Shown in pieces: positions 8,318-16,948 of a DNA stretch of 64,000 bases (its first letter is position 1; every line of letters begins with the position of its first letter). The translations under genes and the position numbers were made by a program. The notes below the pieces were generated by a model. That model was not told the origin of the DNA. It saw nothing but the letters and a program-made list of their open reading frames with translations, and searched no databases. The DNA is from Chryseobacterium cucumeris (GTDB taxonomy: Bacteria; Bacteroidota; Bacteroidia; Flavobacteriales; Weeksellaceae), in the NCBI RefSeq assembly GCF_001593385.1, contig NZ_LUVZ01000023.1, positions 248,001 through 312,000 on the forward strand. The letters are read 5' to 3'.

Positions 8318-8350
8318 AAACCTAACAGGTTTCCAAAACCTGTTAGGTTT
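8318..8350. repeat. Perfect inverted repeat (palindromic intergenic element)
   Basis: AAACCTAACAGGTTT (8318-8332), 3-base spacer, AAACCTGTTAGGTTT (8336-8350): a perfect 15-bp stem. It sits between convergent genes after a separate terminator and has no T-run of its own. This palindrome is, to my knowledge, a frequent dispersed element in Flavobacteriia. Downstream, at about 8413-8425, lies another short palindrome around CCTTGGCAAGG. Confidence 0.7.
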
Positions 8351-8448
8351 ATTATATCCTTTAACTGTAACCCTCATTTACGACTAATCAATGCGAAGTG
8401 TCAATGATTCAAACCTTGGCAAGGAGCTAAAAATCAGGTTTCACTTGG

Positions 8449-8931
8449 TTACAAAAACGTAGAATCAAAATAGAAAGGAAGAAGATCCTTCACTGCATGC
8501 ACTTTTACAACCTCTTCATTCATACTCGAAAAATAAAGGTCGATATTTTCATTCTGCTTGGTCTCGTATTCAATCAGACTCTGACGGCATGCTCCACAAG
8601 GGGGAATTGGAGGGTTTTTCTCATGGAATTCTTTCGGTCCGCCCACAACGAAAATCTTTTTTATTTTCACATCCGGAAAATTGGCTGCTACCCAAAAAAG
8701 AGTAGTCCTTTCGGCACAGAGTCCGGATGGGTAGGCTGCGTTCTCCTGATTGTTTCCGGAGTAGATCTCTCCGTTTTCCAGTAATACGGAACATCCTACC
8801 AAAAATTGAGAATACGGTGCATATGCATTCTCACGAGCCGCTTTGGCCCTTTCAAATAATGTATTTTCTATATCGCTCAGCTCACTGCTATTTTTAAAAT
8901 ATTCGTAACTGATCTGTATGTCTTTTTTCAT
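8449..8931 (-). CDS. cdd: Cytidine deaminase
   Basis: A 160-aa pyrimidine-salvage enzyme converting cytidine/deoxycytidine to uridine/deoxyuridine. Zinc and catalytic motifs are intact: CAE at residues 72-74 (Cys72 ligand, Glu74 proton shuttle) and PCGAC with Cys112 and Cys115. The N-terminal part contains 'AYAPYSQFLVGCSVLLENG', typical of homotetrameric Cdd. It is convergent with the barnase cluster and divergent from the flavin reductase at 9032. Confidence 0.93.
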   Translation of the reverse strand: MKKDIQISYEYFKNSSELSDIENTLFERAKAARENAYAPYSQFLVGCSVLLENGEIYSGNNQENAAYPSGLCAERTTLFWVAANFPDVKIKKIFVVGGPKEFHEKNPPIPPCGACRQSLIEYETKQNENIDLYFSSMNEEVVKVHAVKDLLPFYFDSTFL

Positions 8932-9031
8932 ATATTGTCAACTAAAAAAGGGGGGTAAAATTAGTTCTTTTTAATGAAGTGGGCAATATTTTATTCTCCT
9001 GGGGAAAAGTTCAATTTTTTTAAGACTAAAA

Positions 9032-10084
9032 ATGTTATACACACCAATAAAATTTAGGAATATAGAGTTAAAAAACAGATGGGTCATGTCACCTATGTGT
9101 ATGTATTCATGTGAAAACGGAGAAGCTAACGATTTCCATTTTGTACACTACGGAAGCAGATCGCAGGGCGGTACAGGTCTTTTGATGGTAGAAGCTACAG
9201 GAGTAGAACCCAAAGGAAGAATTACCAATCACTGCATGGGAATCTGGAATGATGAACAGACGGACAAATTACAGAGAATTGTTGATTTTGTACACAAAAA
9301 TTCAGAAAGTAAAATAGGAATTCAGCTGGCCCATGCCGGACGAAAAGGGTCAACATGGAATAATATACAGATTCCTGTGGAAGAAGGTTGGGAAACGGTG
9401 GCACCAAGCCCTATTCCTTATCACCCTACAGAAAGAATTCCGCATGTATTGAGTACGGATGAGGTGAAGGATATCATTCAAAATTTTAAGAAAGCAGCCC
9501 GAAGAGCTGTGAAAGCAGGTTTTGATATTATCGAAATTCATGGAGCTCACGGATATCTGATCCACCAGTTCTTATCACCGCTTTCCAATATCAGAACAGA
9601 TGAATATGGGGGAAGCTTTGAAAACAGAATCAGGTTTCTGATCGAAATTGTAGATGCTGTTAACGAAGAGCTGGATGAAAATACAGCCCTTTTTGTAAGA
9701 ATTTCAGGAACGGAATATGCTGAAAATGGCTGGGATATTCATAGCAGTGTAGAACTGGCGAAAATTCTAAAAGAACATTCCGTAGACCTTGTAGATGTAT
9801 CCAGTGGTGGAAATATTCATGGAGCGAAAATTTCAGTTTTCGAAGGTTATCAGGTTCCTTTTTCTTCGCAGGTGAGAAATGAGGCTGAAGTGAAGACAGG
9901 AGCTGTAGGACTGATTACCAAGGTAGAACAAGCCGAAGAAATTCTTCAGAAAGGGGATGCCGATCTTATTTTCGTAGCAAGAGAGATTCTGAGAAATCCT
10001 TATATTGCTGTTCAGGGATCTTTTGAAATGAAAGAAGACTGCTTTTTCCCACACCAGTATACCAGAGCCAAAATCTCTACTTAA
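9032..10084 (+). CDS. NADH:flavin oxidoreductase, old yellow enzyme (YqjM/NamA-like)
   Basis: A 350-aa FMN-dependent ene-reductase of the YqjM (thermophilic-like) class of old yellow enzymes, reducing activated C=C bonds of enones with NAD(P)H. Class features: SPMCMYS with Cys23 (YqjM Cys26 equivalent), AHAGRKGS, the His pair in EIHGAHGY (His170/His173), and C-terminal 'LIFVAREILRNPY'. The gene has its own start region after a roughly 100-bp divergent intergenic spacer. A DUF2752 gene follows 30 bp downstream. Physiological substrate unknown. Confidence 0.9.
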   Translation: MLYTPIKFRNIELKNRWVMSPMCMYSCENGEANDFHFVHYGSRSQGGTGLLMVEATGVEPKGRITNHCMGIWNDEQTDKLQRIVDFVHKNSESKIGIQLAHAGRKGSTWNNIQIPVEEGWETVAPSPIPYHPTERIPHVLSTDEVKDIIQNFKKAARRAVKAGFDIIEIHGAHGYLIHQFLSPLSNIRTDEYGGSFENRIRFLIEIVDAVNEELDENTALFVRISGTEYAENGWDIHSSVELAKILKEHSVDLVDVSSGGNIHGAKISVFEGYQVPFSSQVRNEAEVKTGAVGLITKVEQAEEILQKGDADLIFVAREILRNPYIAVQGSFEMKEDCFFPHQYTRAKIST

Positions 10085-10114
10085 AGATCGTAATAGTCTG
10101 TAAAAACAACAGAA

Positions 10115-10393
10115 ATGGATATCAATGATTTTATGCTTACCTGTCCCAGTAAGAAGTTTTTAGGGGTAGAATGTCTCGGTTGTGGTGCGCAGAGAGCAAT
10201 CGTATTGGTATTTGAAGGAAAATTTTCAGAAGCTTTTCAAATGTATCCGGCGGTATACACCTTATTGTTATTCTTTTTGATCCTTGGCGTGAGTTTCATC
10301 GATAAAAAAAGAAAATATGGTAATATTTTAATGATTTTAGTGATCATTAATCTTATTATTATGGTAGTTGGGTATATATATAAACATTATTAA
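10115..10393 (+). CDS. DUF2752 family membrane protein
   Basis: A 92-aa protein with the DUF2752 motif CPSKKFLGVECLGCGAQRA (about residues 10-28), then two hydrophobic segments (about 45-62 and 70-88). Family members are small inner-membrane proteins of unknown function. It starts 30 bp after the flavin reductase stop and is probably cotranscribed. Confidence 0.85.
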   Translation: MDINDFMLTCPSKKFLGVECLGCGAQRAIVLVFEGKFSEAFQMYPAVYTLLLFFLILGVSFIDKKRKYGNILMILVIINLIIMVVGYIYKHY

Positions 10394-10683
10394 CCATGAA
10401 AAGATAAGAGTTTAAGTGTTTGGTTGTGAGTGTTTTTTTTGTTTTGATCCTTCTGCCTTGTATTGATTAATGGGAGTTTGTGTAGAAAAATTTTAACATA
10501 AAGCATGATTTAATAGATTAAAATTCCTGTATTATTTTGTTGGGTAGAATTTTAAAATGTCGTAGAACTACTACAATTTCTGAAACAGTGGCCTAAAAAC
10601 TTTTTAAATTAGAACATGAACTCTATCTTTGTTATATAAATCCTATATCAGGGAAGAGTCGTTAATGATTAAAATTTAAGAAT
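10394..10683 (+). promoter_or_regulatory. 290-bp leader of the T6SS island with a candidate tssD promoter
   Basis: No gene seen. A TATCTTTG box at 10624-10631 matches the Bacteroidetes -7 consensus TAnnTTTG and would give a leader of about 45 nt for tssD at 10684; no clear TTTG -33 box was found. The rest is AT-rich without clear structure. Confidence 0.45.
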
Positions 10684-11088
10684 ATGGCAGGAAATTCAAG
10701 AGGAATCTTAAAATTCAATGGAGGTGAAGGTCAGAAGTTGTTAAAGCTTAACTATAGCGTGTCAAGATCTACAGATGTTTCAGGACGTGTAGCATCTGAT
10801 CCGTCAAACGCATTGATCAAAGTAACAATTGAAGCAACAGAAAAATCTGATGTGTTAGAAAGCTTATTAAACAGTAAATATAAACCAACAAGCGGAGAAA
10901 TCAACTTTAATAAATCTCACGAAGAAGGAACATTGATCTCTTTGAAGTGGGAAAACGGATATGTAATCCAGCATGAAGTAGACTTCGATGCCATTGATAG
11001 TAATAATATGCTGATCAGCTTCGTAGTAAGTGCTGAAAGCATTACCTATGGAAATTCATCTTATGACGGACTTTGGCCAATGAGCTAA
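10684..11088 (+). CDS. tssD: Type VI secretion tube protein TssD (Hcp), T6SS-iii type
   Basis: A 134-aa Hcp-like ring protein of the Bacteroidetes T6SS-iii. Start MAGNSRGILKFNGGEGQKLLKLNY and the end 'AESITYGNSSYDGLWPMS' are typical of this family. Hcp hexamers stack into the inner tube ejected by the contractile sheath and can carry effectors. It has its own candidate promoter and a strong terminator directly after the stop, so it is probably transcribed at higher level than vgrG behind it. No sheath or baseplate gene is in the window, so it serves a system encoded elsewhere. Confidence 0.92.
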   Translation: MAGNSRGILKFNGGEGQKLLKLNYSVSRSTDVSGRVASDPSNALIKVTIEATEKSDVLESLLNSKYKPTSGEINFNKSHEEGTLISLKWENGYVIQHEVDFDAIDSNNMLISFVVSAESITYGNSSYDGLWPMS

Positions 11089-11110
11089 GTCTTTCATGAG
11101 CAAGAAATAA

Positions 11111-11140
11111 AAGACTGTCCTTATAAGACGGTCTTTTTTT
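11111..11140 (+). terminator. Terminator between tssD and vgrG
   Basis: A 9-bp stem (11111-11119 with 11127-11135, one G-T pair), 7-base loop and a run of seven T. It separates abundant tube-protein transcription from the VgrG/effector genes, either ending the transcript or attenuating it. Confidence 0.85.
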
Positions 11141-11235
11141 ACCTAAGACTATATTCTGCAGGATCTTTTGTTTTTATTTTTAAATTCTCTTTCTGTTGAA
11201 TAATCGTTTAGAAAACTAATCAAATCACTAAAAAT

Positions 11236-13167
11236 ATGTCAAATACACCTGGAAACTCACAAGCGACGTCTTTTCGTCCGACGCAGAATGCAGATGGTAT
11301 TTCCGAAAACCATCACACAGGTATCAACCGTCTGGTAAAACTTTCTCTTGTCATAGAAGGGAAAATTATCAAGTACTACAAGCATTTCAAGCTTAAGCAA
11401 AGTACCAGACGTCATCACGAATTTACGCTGACTTTGGCACACGATACTCTGGGAGACAGACAGACCCATTCATTGGAAGAAGCCAATAAATTCCTTGGAA
11501 AGCGACTTACAGCCGTTATTTCCTATAAAGATATTGACAACAGTCCGGAAAGAACCTTTGTAGGAGTAATTACCGGAGTGGGATTCAGTCAGGAACATAT
11601 GAGTTTAGGAAATATTGTGCTTACAGGTTACAGCCCTACCATCCTTCTTGACGGTGCACCGCATATTCAGAGTTTTGGAGGAAACCAGCCTGTGAATGTA
11701 GGAATCATTGCTGAAGAGGTAATCAAGCAGGGAATTGATAAAAGCAGATTTGATGTCAGAGTAGATGCCAATAACTTCTCTCAGATTATCTATAGCAGCC
11801 AGTATGATGAAACCCATTATAACTATCTGGCAAGGATGGCAGAAGCTTATGGTGAACAGTTTTACTATGATGGTGAAGTTTTACATTTCGGAAAACTGCC
11901 TGCTCAGAATAAACCCATTACGCTTACCTATGGAAGCAGTGCCAATGAAATAAAAGTTGAGCTGAAAGCAGTACATACAAAACCTCAATTTTACGGTTAC
12001 AACAGTAATAAAAATGAAAAGCTGACGTCCGGTTCCACACCCATCAAACATGTAAGTGATCTTGCAAAAACAGCATACAGTCATAACGAAACTATTTATA
12101 AGACTCCGGCTCTGCAGATAGCTCCCATCAAAGCAACTACACACTTAGACGTGGAGTATTCTCAGAAAAGTGCAGCTGGAAGCGAAGCGGTAAATGTTTT
12201 TTCTGTTTCAGGAAATACAACAGTTCCTTTCCTTCATCCGGGTTGCGTAGCAGATGTCCAGATGCGTAAACAGGATTCTAATGAAACCTCTTATTTCACA
12301 AGGATAATGATTACGGAATCAGAACATGAGATTGACACAATAGGTCATTACAAAGGAAGCTTCGTAGGAATAGCAGCAGATACAGGATTTCTTCCAAAAC
12401 CTGAGTACATCATTCCGAAAGCTGAGCCACAAACTGCCACCGTAATTTCCAATACGGATCCCGAAGGACAGGGAAGAATACAGGTAAGATTTGACTGGCA
12501 GACCAATGATACCACTCATTTTATCCGTATGATGAGCCCAGATGCCGGAGGAACCGATCAAATTACCCAAAACCGTGGGTATGTAGCGATTCCGGAAGTG
12601 GGGGATCAGGTGATGGTCAACTTTGTGCACAGCCATCCGGACAGACCTTTCGTAATGGGAGGAATGTTCCATGGAGGCGTAGCGTTGGGAGGTGGCGTTA
12701 ACAATCATCTTAAGTCTATACAGACCAGAAGTGGAATCAGGATTCTCATGAATGACGAAGAAGGAAGTGTAACCATTCTTGATCCGAGTGGTAATACCTA
12801 TTACATGGACGGACAGGGTAATATCAGCATGAAAGCACCTAAAAACTTTACTTTAAATGCAGGCGACAATATCAATATCACTGCAGGAAAAGAAATTTCA
12901 ATAGGAGCAGGAGCAAGTATTACCAGTACAGCAAACGATAATATTGTTTCCATCGCAGGAAAAGACATGAAATTAACCGCTTCGGGAGATATTACGGAAA
13001 CCTCCGACACCAGAACGGAAATGATTGAAAAAGAATTCAAGAGACAATCTGAAACATCCAATGAAATAGCAGGGGAAATTTCCATGTTCAGCGAACTGGA
13101 AAATATGACCATGCAGAGCGGAAAGATTGTAGAGTTCAACAGTGCTGAAAAATCAAAACTTTTCTGA
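11236..13167 (+). CDS. vgrG: Type VI secretion spike protein VgrG (TssI)
   Basis: A 643-aa VgrG. The N-terminal part (to about residue 380) is the gp27/gp44-like base; then a gp5-type OB fold ('TATVISNTDPEGQGRIQVRF', 'GDQVMVNFVHSHPDRPFVMG', about 395-480), then a C-terminal beta-helix needle with repeats such as KNFTLNAGDNINITAGKEI. It punctures target membranes and carries effectors through PAAR-like tips. The end (about 595-643) loses the repeat pattern and is charged. A 56-aa beta-rich protein follows after one base, and a lipase, PAAR-like protein and other cargo genes follow in the same direction, the classic arrangement of a VgrG effector island. Confidence 0.92.
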   Translation: MSNTPGNSQATSFRPTQNADGISENHHTGINRLVKLSLVIEGKIIKYYKHFKLKQSTRRHHEFTLTLAHDTLGDRQTHSLEEANKFLGKRLTAVISYKDIDNSPERTFVGVITGVGFSQEHMSLGNIVLTGYSPTILLDGAPHIQSFGGNQPVNVGIIAEEVIKQGIDKSRFDVRVDANNFSQIIYSSQYDETHYNYLARMAEAYGEQFYYDGEVLHFGKLPAQNKPITLTYGSSANEIKVELKAVHTKPQFYGYNSNKNEKLTSGSTPIKHVSDLAKTAYSHNETIYKTPALQIAPIKATTHLDVEYSQKSAAGSEAVNVFSVSGNTTVPFLHPGCVADVQMRKQDSNETSYFTRIMITESEHEIDTIGHYKGSFVGIAADTGFLPKPEYIIPKAEPQTATVISNTDPEGQGRIQVRFDWQTNDTTHFIRMMSPDAGGTDQITQNRGYVAIPEVGDQVMVNFVHSHPDRPFVMGGMFHGGVALGGGVNNHLKSIQTRSGIRILMNDEEGSVTILDPSGNTYYMDGQGNISMKAPKNFTLNAGDNINITAGKEISIGAGASITSTANDNIVSIAGKDMKLTASGDITETSDTRTEMIEKEFKRQSETSNEIAGEISMFSELENMTMQSGKIVEFNSAEKSKLF

Positions 13168-13168
13168 T

Positions 13169-13339
13169 ATGGCGATCATCAAAACAGCAACCAACCTGCG
13201 CATAACAGTTAAGGATTCTTACCATCTGAGTGTAGGAAAAAAGGTTGAGAAAATAGCAAAGAAAATCAATGTGGAAGCACACAGAGATAACCTGGTTTTA
13301 GCAAGTAACAAGAAGATTATGTCCCATGGCCATAAGTAA
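13169..13339 (+). CDS. 56-aa VgrG-linked small protein (possible needle extension)
   Basis: Starts at the ATG one base after the vgrG stop (13165-13167) and overlaps the next gene by 14 bp, so translation is tightly coupled. The sequence alternates hydrophobic and polar residues (LRITVKDSYHLSVGKKVEKI, INVEAHRDNLVLASNKKI), like the short beta strands of a VgrG needle. It has no signal peptide or cysteine and is very lysine-rich. I do not recognise a named family. A separately encoded tip extension or adaptor between VgrG and the PAAR-like protein is an inference. The frame opens further upstream, but only inside vgrG. Confidence 0.6.
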   Translation: MAIIKTATNLRITVKDSYHLSVGKKVEKIAKKINVEAHRDNLVLASNKKIMSHGHK

Positions 13340-14375
13340 GTACAACCTGCTGATTCTTTTTATATGGTGTTTTTCATTAACGAATTGTCAGAATAAAAAA
13401 ATGGAAGAAAAATACAGTTGGCTGGGAACCGTTTCTGCACCGCAGGAATACCCGATGGAAGTGTATGAAGGTGCTATTGTTGCCGATGATTTTACTTACG
13501 GCTTTGACGCCATCTGGGGAACACAGAATACAGGATGGGGAAAAGAAGGAGGCACCATGAACGTCAATACTGAAAGAATGGATGCGCCTCATGAACTGGA
13601 ATTCACATGGTATTCTCTGGTAGAAAATAAATTCTACACTGGAAAATGGAATCTGGATAAAGAAAAGATTAAAAGCCTTTTTAATGAAGGATTTGTAGAT
13701 CAGGATACGAAAAAGAAAGCTACCTACAACTCCTTTGTGGTGGGACTAGCTCCCCAGGGAAGAGTTGTGCTTTGGATGAAAGGCCCGGGAAACCAGAAAG
13801 AAGTAGGTGCTTTTCAGGCTCATGATACCATTATCACCAAAGAAAAAGCATACGATAATGCTCAGTATATGTTGAAGGAAGGCTTTGCAGAAAGAATGTT
13901 GAAAGATCCGTCTTATAAGACATTCAAGCCGGAAGTTCGTGAGAAAATTGAAAAAGAAGGCTATCCTGCAGCAGATATTTATAACGTATACAGAGAGAAA
14001 TACAACTGGAAACCTGTTGTGATTCTTCCTGAAGGAGCCACATGGATCGATTTTGGTTTTACCAATTATAATGGAGAGCAGGAAAATCTTTTTGACCAAA
14101 GTTTAAAAGAGAATATTTACAAAAGCAGAGCTATACCAAAATTCTGTGGTTTTTACTGGAAAGATAAAAATAACAACAGGTATGCAGTATGGATAGACGC
14201 TTTTGATGACAAAGAAATATTTGATCTGTTTCAGAAATCAGGAAAAGACAAAAACATTGATCTGACCATTAAAGTCAACGAAGATAATACCAAAGTTTTA
14301 GTGTCTTTAGAATCTGAAAAAGAAAAGCTGGCCGTTACCAAAGCAAAAATCAGGGTATCCCGAAAGATAGAATAA
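13326..14375 (+). CDS. DUF2931 family lipoprotein
   Basis: A 349-aa lipoprotein with signal LLILFIWCFSLTNC (cysteine at about residue 21), followed by the DUF2931 pattern 'YSWLGTVSAPQEYPMEVYEG' and 'DFTYGFDAIWGT'. The family is common in Bacteroidetes T6SS loci; function is not established. A periplasmic lipid-anchored protein next to a lipase effector is compatible with an immunity role (inference). The start ATG lies inside the end of the small upstream gene (14-bp overlap), arguing for one operon with vgrG. Confidence 0.8.
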   Translation: MAISKYNLLILFIWCFSLTNCQNKKMEEKYSWLGTVSAPQEYPMEVYEGAIVADDFTYGFDAIWGTQNTGWGKEGGTMNVNTERMDAPHELEFTWYSLVENKFYTGKWNLDKEKIKSLFNEGFVDQDTKKKATYNSFVVGLAPQGRVVLWMKGPGNQKEVGAFQAHDTIITKEKAYDNAQYMLKEGFAERMLKDPSYKTFKPEVREKIEKEGYPAADIYNVYREKYNWKPVVILPEGATWIDFGFTNYNGEQENLFDQSLKENIYKSRAIPKFCGFYWKDKNNNRYAVWIDAFDDKEIFDLFQKSGKDKNIDLTIKVNEDNTKVLVSLESEKEKLAVTKAKIRVSRKIE

Positions 14376-14409
14376 TAGCATTCAATCAGTCAATTTAAAA
14401 ACAAGAACG

Positions 14410-15822
14410 ATGCACAACAATCAATTTGGAAGTTATACACCATCTGTATCCAAAGAGGAAGTACTGGATATTACCATTGGGATTTTTTTTGACGGAACCC
14501 TGAATAATAAAACCAATACAGACGAAAGAAAAAAGGGAACAGATGCCCATAAAAAACATGGTGGAGGAGCTAAAGACAATACCAGTTATAACAATGACTG
14601 GAGTAATGTAGCCCGCATGTGGGATAACTATGATAAAAACTTTGGTATTTATATAGAAGGAATTGGTACAGAAGATAAAAAAGGAGATGCTACCTTGGGA
14701 TATGCTTTCGGAACAGGGGAAACCGGAATCAGATCAAAAGTGAGAAAAGGCTGCGAAGAAATTGTAAAAAAGGTGAAAACCCTTAAAGCTGAAAAGAAAG
14801 CTGATAAAATTGCGGTACTTACTTTCGATGTATTCGGATTCAGCCGTGGAGCTGCTGCCGCACGTAATTTTGTATACGAAATAGGAAAGGCAAAATATAA
14901 AGCCAGTTCACGCACCGTCGCAAACGAAGCTGTTTCAGTAACCACCTATTCAGATGATGACGGGAAAAGTGTTGATTCTGAAGAACTTCCAAAATGGGGG
15001 CACCTTGGCCTCAAGCTCGAAGAAGCAGGATTAAAGGTAGATGTCTTAAAAGTAAGATTTCTGGGAATCTACGATACTGTTTCTTCCTATTCAAAATATC
15101 TGTCACCAGTACCCAATTTCAGCAATGACGTAGAAGAATTAAGCCTGAATGAAATTGGAAAAGCCCAGACTGTAGTTCACTTCATTGCAGCCGATGAACA
15201 CAGAGAAAACTTTGACCTGACAAGAGTACATATCGGAACTGAAAAAACATTCCCTGGTGTACACTGTGACGTAGGCGGAGCTTATGAAAACGGAAATGAA
15301 ACATGGGAAGAAGTTGAAACATCATGGACTACCAGCAGCAAATTAGAAGCACTAAAGACAGAGCTTGAAAATGAAGGATGGTATCATAAAGGTGAGCTCA
15401 CCATTACCCCCGGATTCTATTTGTCGTTAAGAGGTTCACGTGATCTTGTAAAGACTTTTAGTTATATCCCTTTGCATTTTATGGCAGAATACGGCATTGA
15501 TAAAAATCTTCCTATCACCTTAAAAAAGATGACGGATGATAAATATTCCATTTTGAATGATCAGTTTTTAATAGGAATAAAAGACCGTCTTAGAACTTAC
15601 GTCATGGGAGACGGTAAACCTTATTCTTTCAGACATTACAAAGAGCTTAGGGATGCCTATGGAGGAAATGAAATCCCGGAACACCGTCAGGCAGCTTATC
15701 AGAAAGAAGTAAAGGAACAGGACGATTTAAGAAAGCTTCGTCATGAGTACCTTCATTGGTCTGCAAGAAGAGAAAAAATAGGAATGGATCCGAGACCCAA
15801 CAGAACAAGGGTTATCCATTAA
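14410..15822 (+). CDS. DUF2235 alpha/beta hydrolase, Tle1-like T6SS lipase effector
   Basis: A 470-aa DUF2235 protein. Members delivered by T6SS (Tle1) are phospholipases that destroy target membranes. N-terminal 'GIFFDGTLNNKTNT' (about 24-37) is the DUF2235 signature. The nucleophile elbow is GFSRG with Ser145; the probable acid is Asp222 (GIYDTV) and the histidine is His285 in PGVHCDVGGAY, so the triad appears complete. No signal peptide, as expected for T6SS cargo. It lies between VgrG and a PAAR-like gene. The N-terminus lacks its own PAAR, so delivery may use VgrG, the LysM protein or the DUF4280 protein. Lipase specificity is inferred from the family. Confidence 0.85.
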   Translation: MHNNQFGSYTPSVSKEEVLDITIGIFFDGTLNNKTNTDERKKGTDAHKKHGGGAKDNTSYNNDWSNVARMWDNYDKNFGIYIEGIGTEDKKGDATLGYAFGTGETGIRSKVRKGCEEIVKKVKTLKAEKKADKIAVLTFDVFGFSRGAAAARNFVYEIGKAKYKASSRTVANEAVSVTTYSDDDGKSVDSEELPKWGHLGLKLEEAGLKVDVLKVRFLGIYDTVSSYSKYLSPVPNFSNDVEELSLNEIGKAQTVVHFIAADEHRENFDLTRVHIGTEKTFPGVHCDVGGAYENGNETWEEVETSWTTSSKLEALKTELENEGWYHKGELTITPGFYLSLRGSRDLVKTFSYIPLHFMAEYGIDKNLPITLKKMTDDKYSILNDQFLIGIKDRLRTYVMGDGKPYSFRHYKELRDAYGGNEIPEHRQAAYQKEVKEQDDLRKLRHEYLHWSARREKIGMDPRPNRTRVIH

Positions 15823-15875
15823 ACATTTAAATAAGAGTATTATACCAAAAAAGAATTTGAAGCAGGAACATTTTT

Positions 15876-16919
15876 ATGCAGAAATATAATATACATACCG
15901 TTCAGAAAGATGAAACTTTAAAAAGTATAGCCTCACTGTACGGGCTTGATAAAGATGCATTAAAACTCTTCCATAATAACCACTGCGCTGTTAAGGATAT
16001 GATCCTGATTAACCTTAACGGGCAGAAAGAGCTTTTTGTTCCGAGAACTGCTGTTGCAGATAAAAACATTTTAGTCAAATTTGGAAGAGGAAACAGCCTT
16101 ACTCTTCAGCCGGAAACTTCAGTGCGAAGATATAGCGTAGTTATTACCATTGAAAAAGGAGAACATAAAAGTGAATTAAAATATGAAGTATCCGTTCGGT
16201 GGCTGAAAACAGAAAAAGGACATCATTTTTTTGAGATAGACAGAACATCAAAGCTTTATCTCAATGAAGAAGAAGTGAATGAAATTGCAGATCTGCTGGC
16301 TTACAGAACTTCTAAAGTTTTATACCCTTTACACATCAGTACAGATGAACATGGTCAATTTGAAGGAGTAGAAAATGCTGAGGCTTTTTCAAAAAGATGG
16401 CCAGCTATAAAAGAAGAGATCTATAAAGAATTTGAAGGCAAAACGGTAAGTGAGTACTGTGAAAAGATTGAAAAAGTAATCAGCCAGCCTGAGGCGATCA
16501 GTCTTTACCTGAAAAATGATTACTTCGTCCGTGCTTTATTTTTTGGAATATATCAAAGTTTTGGAAAGGAATTTAAAACAGAGATGACAACAACCTTTCC
16601 TGTAGTAGACAATGCAATTGAACCCAGCTACAAATTGACACTGGAAACAGATCCGGTGAAAGGAGAAACAGGCCTGATTACCATAGAAGGGTCAGGAAAA
16701 TTATATGAAGAAAGAAATATTGATGATTTTATAAGAAAATCACCTTTTTCATTGATTATAGAAGACGACCCTGTGATGAATGAAGAAGGACATTTCAGAC
16801 TCATAAGCTATCTGAAAGGAGAAACTTCACTTCCGGAATCTCTTTACCTCGAATGCAGTATCATGCTGCAGGAAGAGAAAAAGATTTCAGTATCAGTTTC
16901 AGGAATTGATGAAAACTAA
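15876..16919 (+). CDS. LysM-domain protein of the T6SS island
   Basis: A 347-aa protein with an N-terminal LysM repeat (about residues 5-55: HTVQKDETLKSIASLYGLD ... LINLNGQKELFVP) and no signal peptide. The remaining roughly 290 residues are soluble, mixed alpha/beta and not recognised. LysM binds peptidoglycan or chitin glycans, but in T6SS and phage-tail loci cytoplasmic LysM proteins act as hub or adaptor components. Location between the lipase and the PAAR-like gene suggests an adaptor or loading factor; a peptidoglycan-directed effector is the alternative. Confidence 0.7.
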   Translation: MQKYNIHTVQKDETLKSIASLYGLDKDALKLFHNNHCAVKDMILINLNGQKELFVPRTAVADKNILVKFGRGNSLTLQPETSVRRYSVVITIEKGEHKSELKYEVSVRWLKTEKGHHFFEIDRTSKLYLNEEEVNEIADLLAYRTSKVLYPLHISTDEHGQFEGVENAEAFSKRWPAIKEEIYKEFEGKTVSEYCEKIEKVISQPEAISLYLKNDYFVRALFFGIYQSFGKEFKTEMTTTFPVVDNAIEPSYKLTLETDPVKGETGLITIEGSGKLYEERNIDDFIRKSPFSLIIEDDPVMNEEGHFRLISYLKGETSLPESLYLECSIMLQEEKKISVSVSGIDEN

Positions 16920-16948
16920 ATTACCACTTCACTAAAGATAAATTTAAT

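Noticed and set aside
12801..13139. Minus-strand 112-aa hydrophobic frame
   Set aside because: Produced by the repetitive VgrG needle codons on the other strand.
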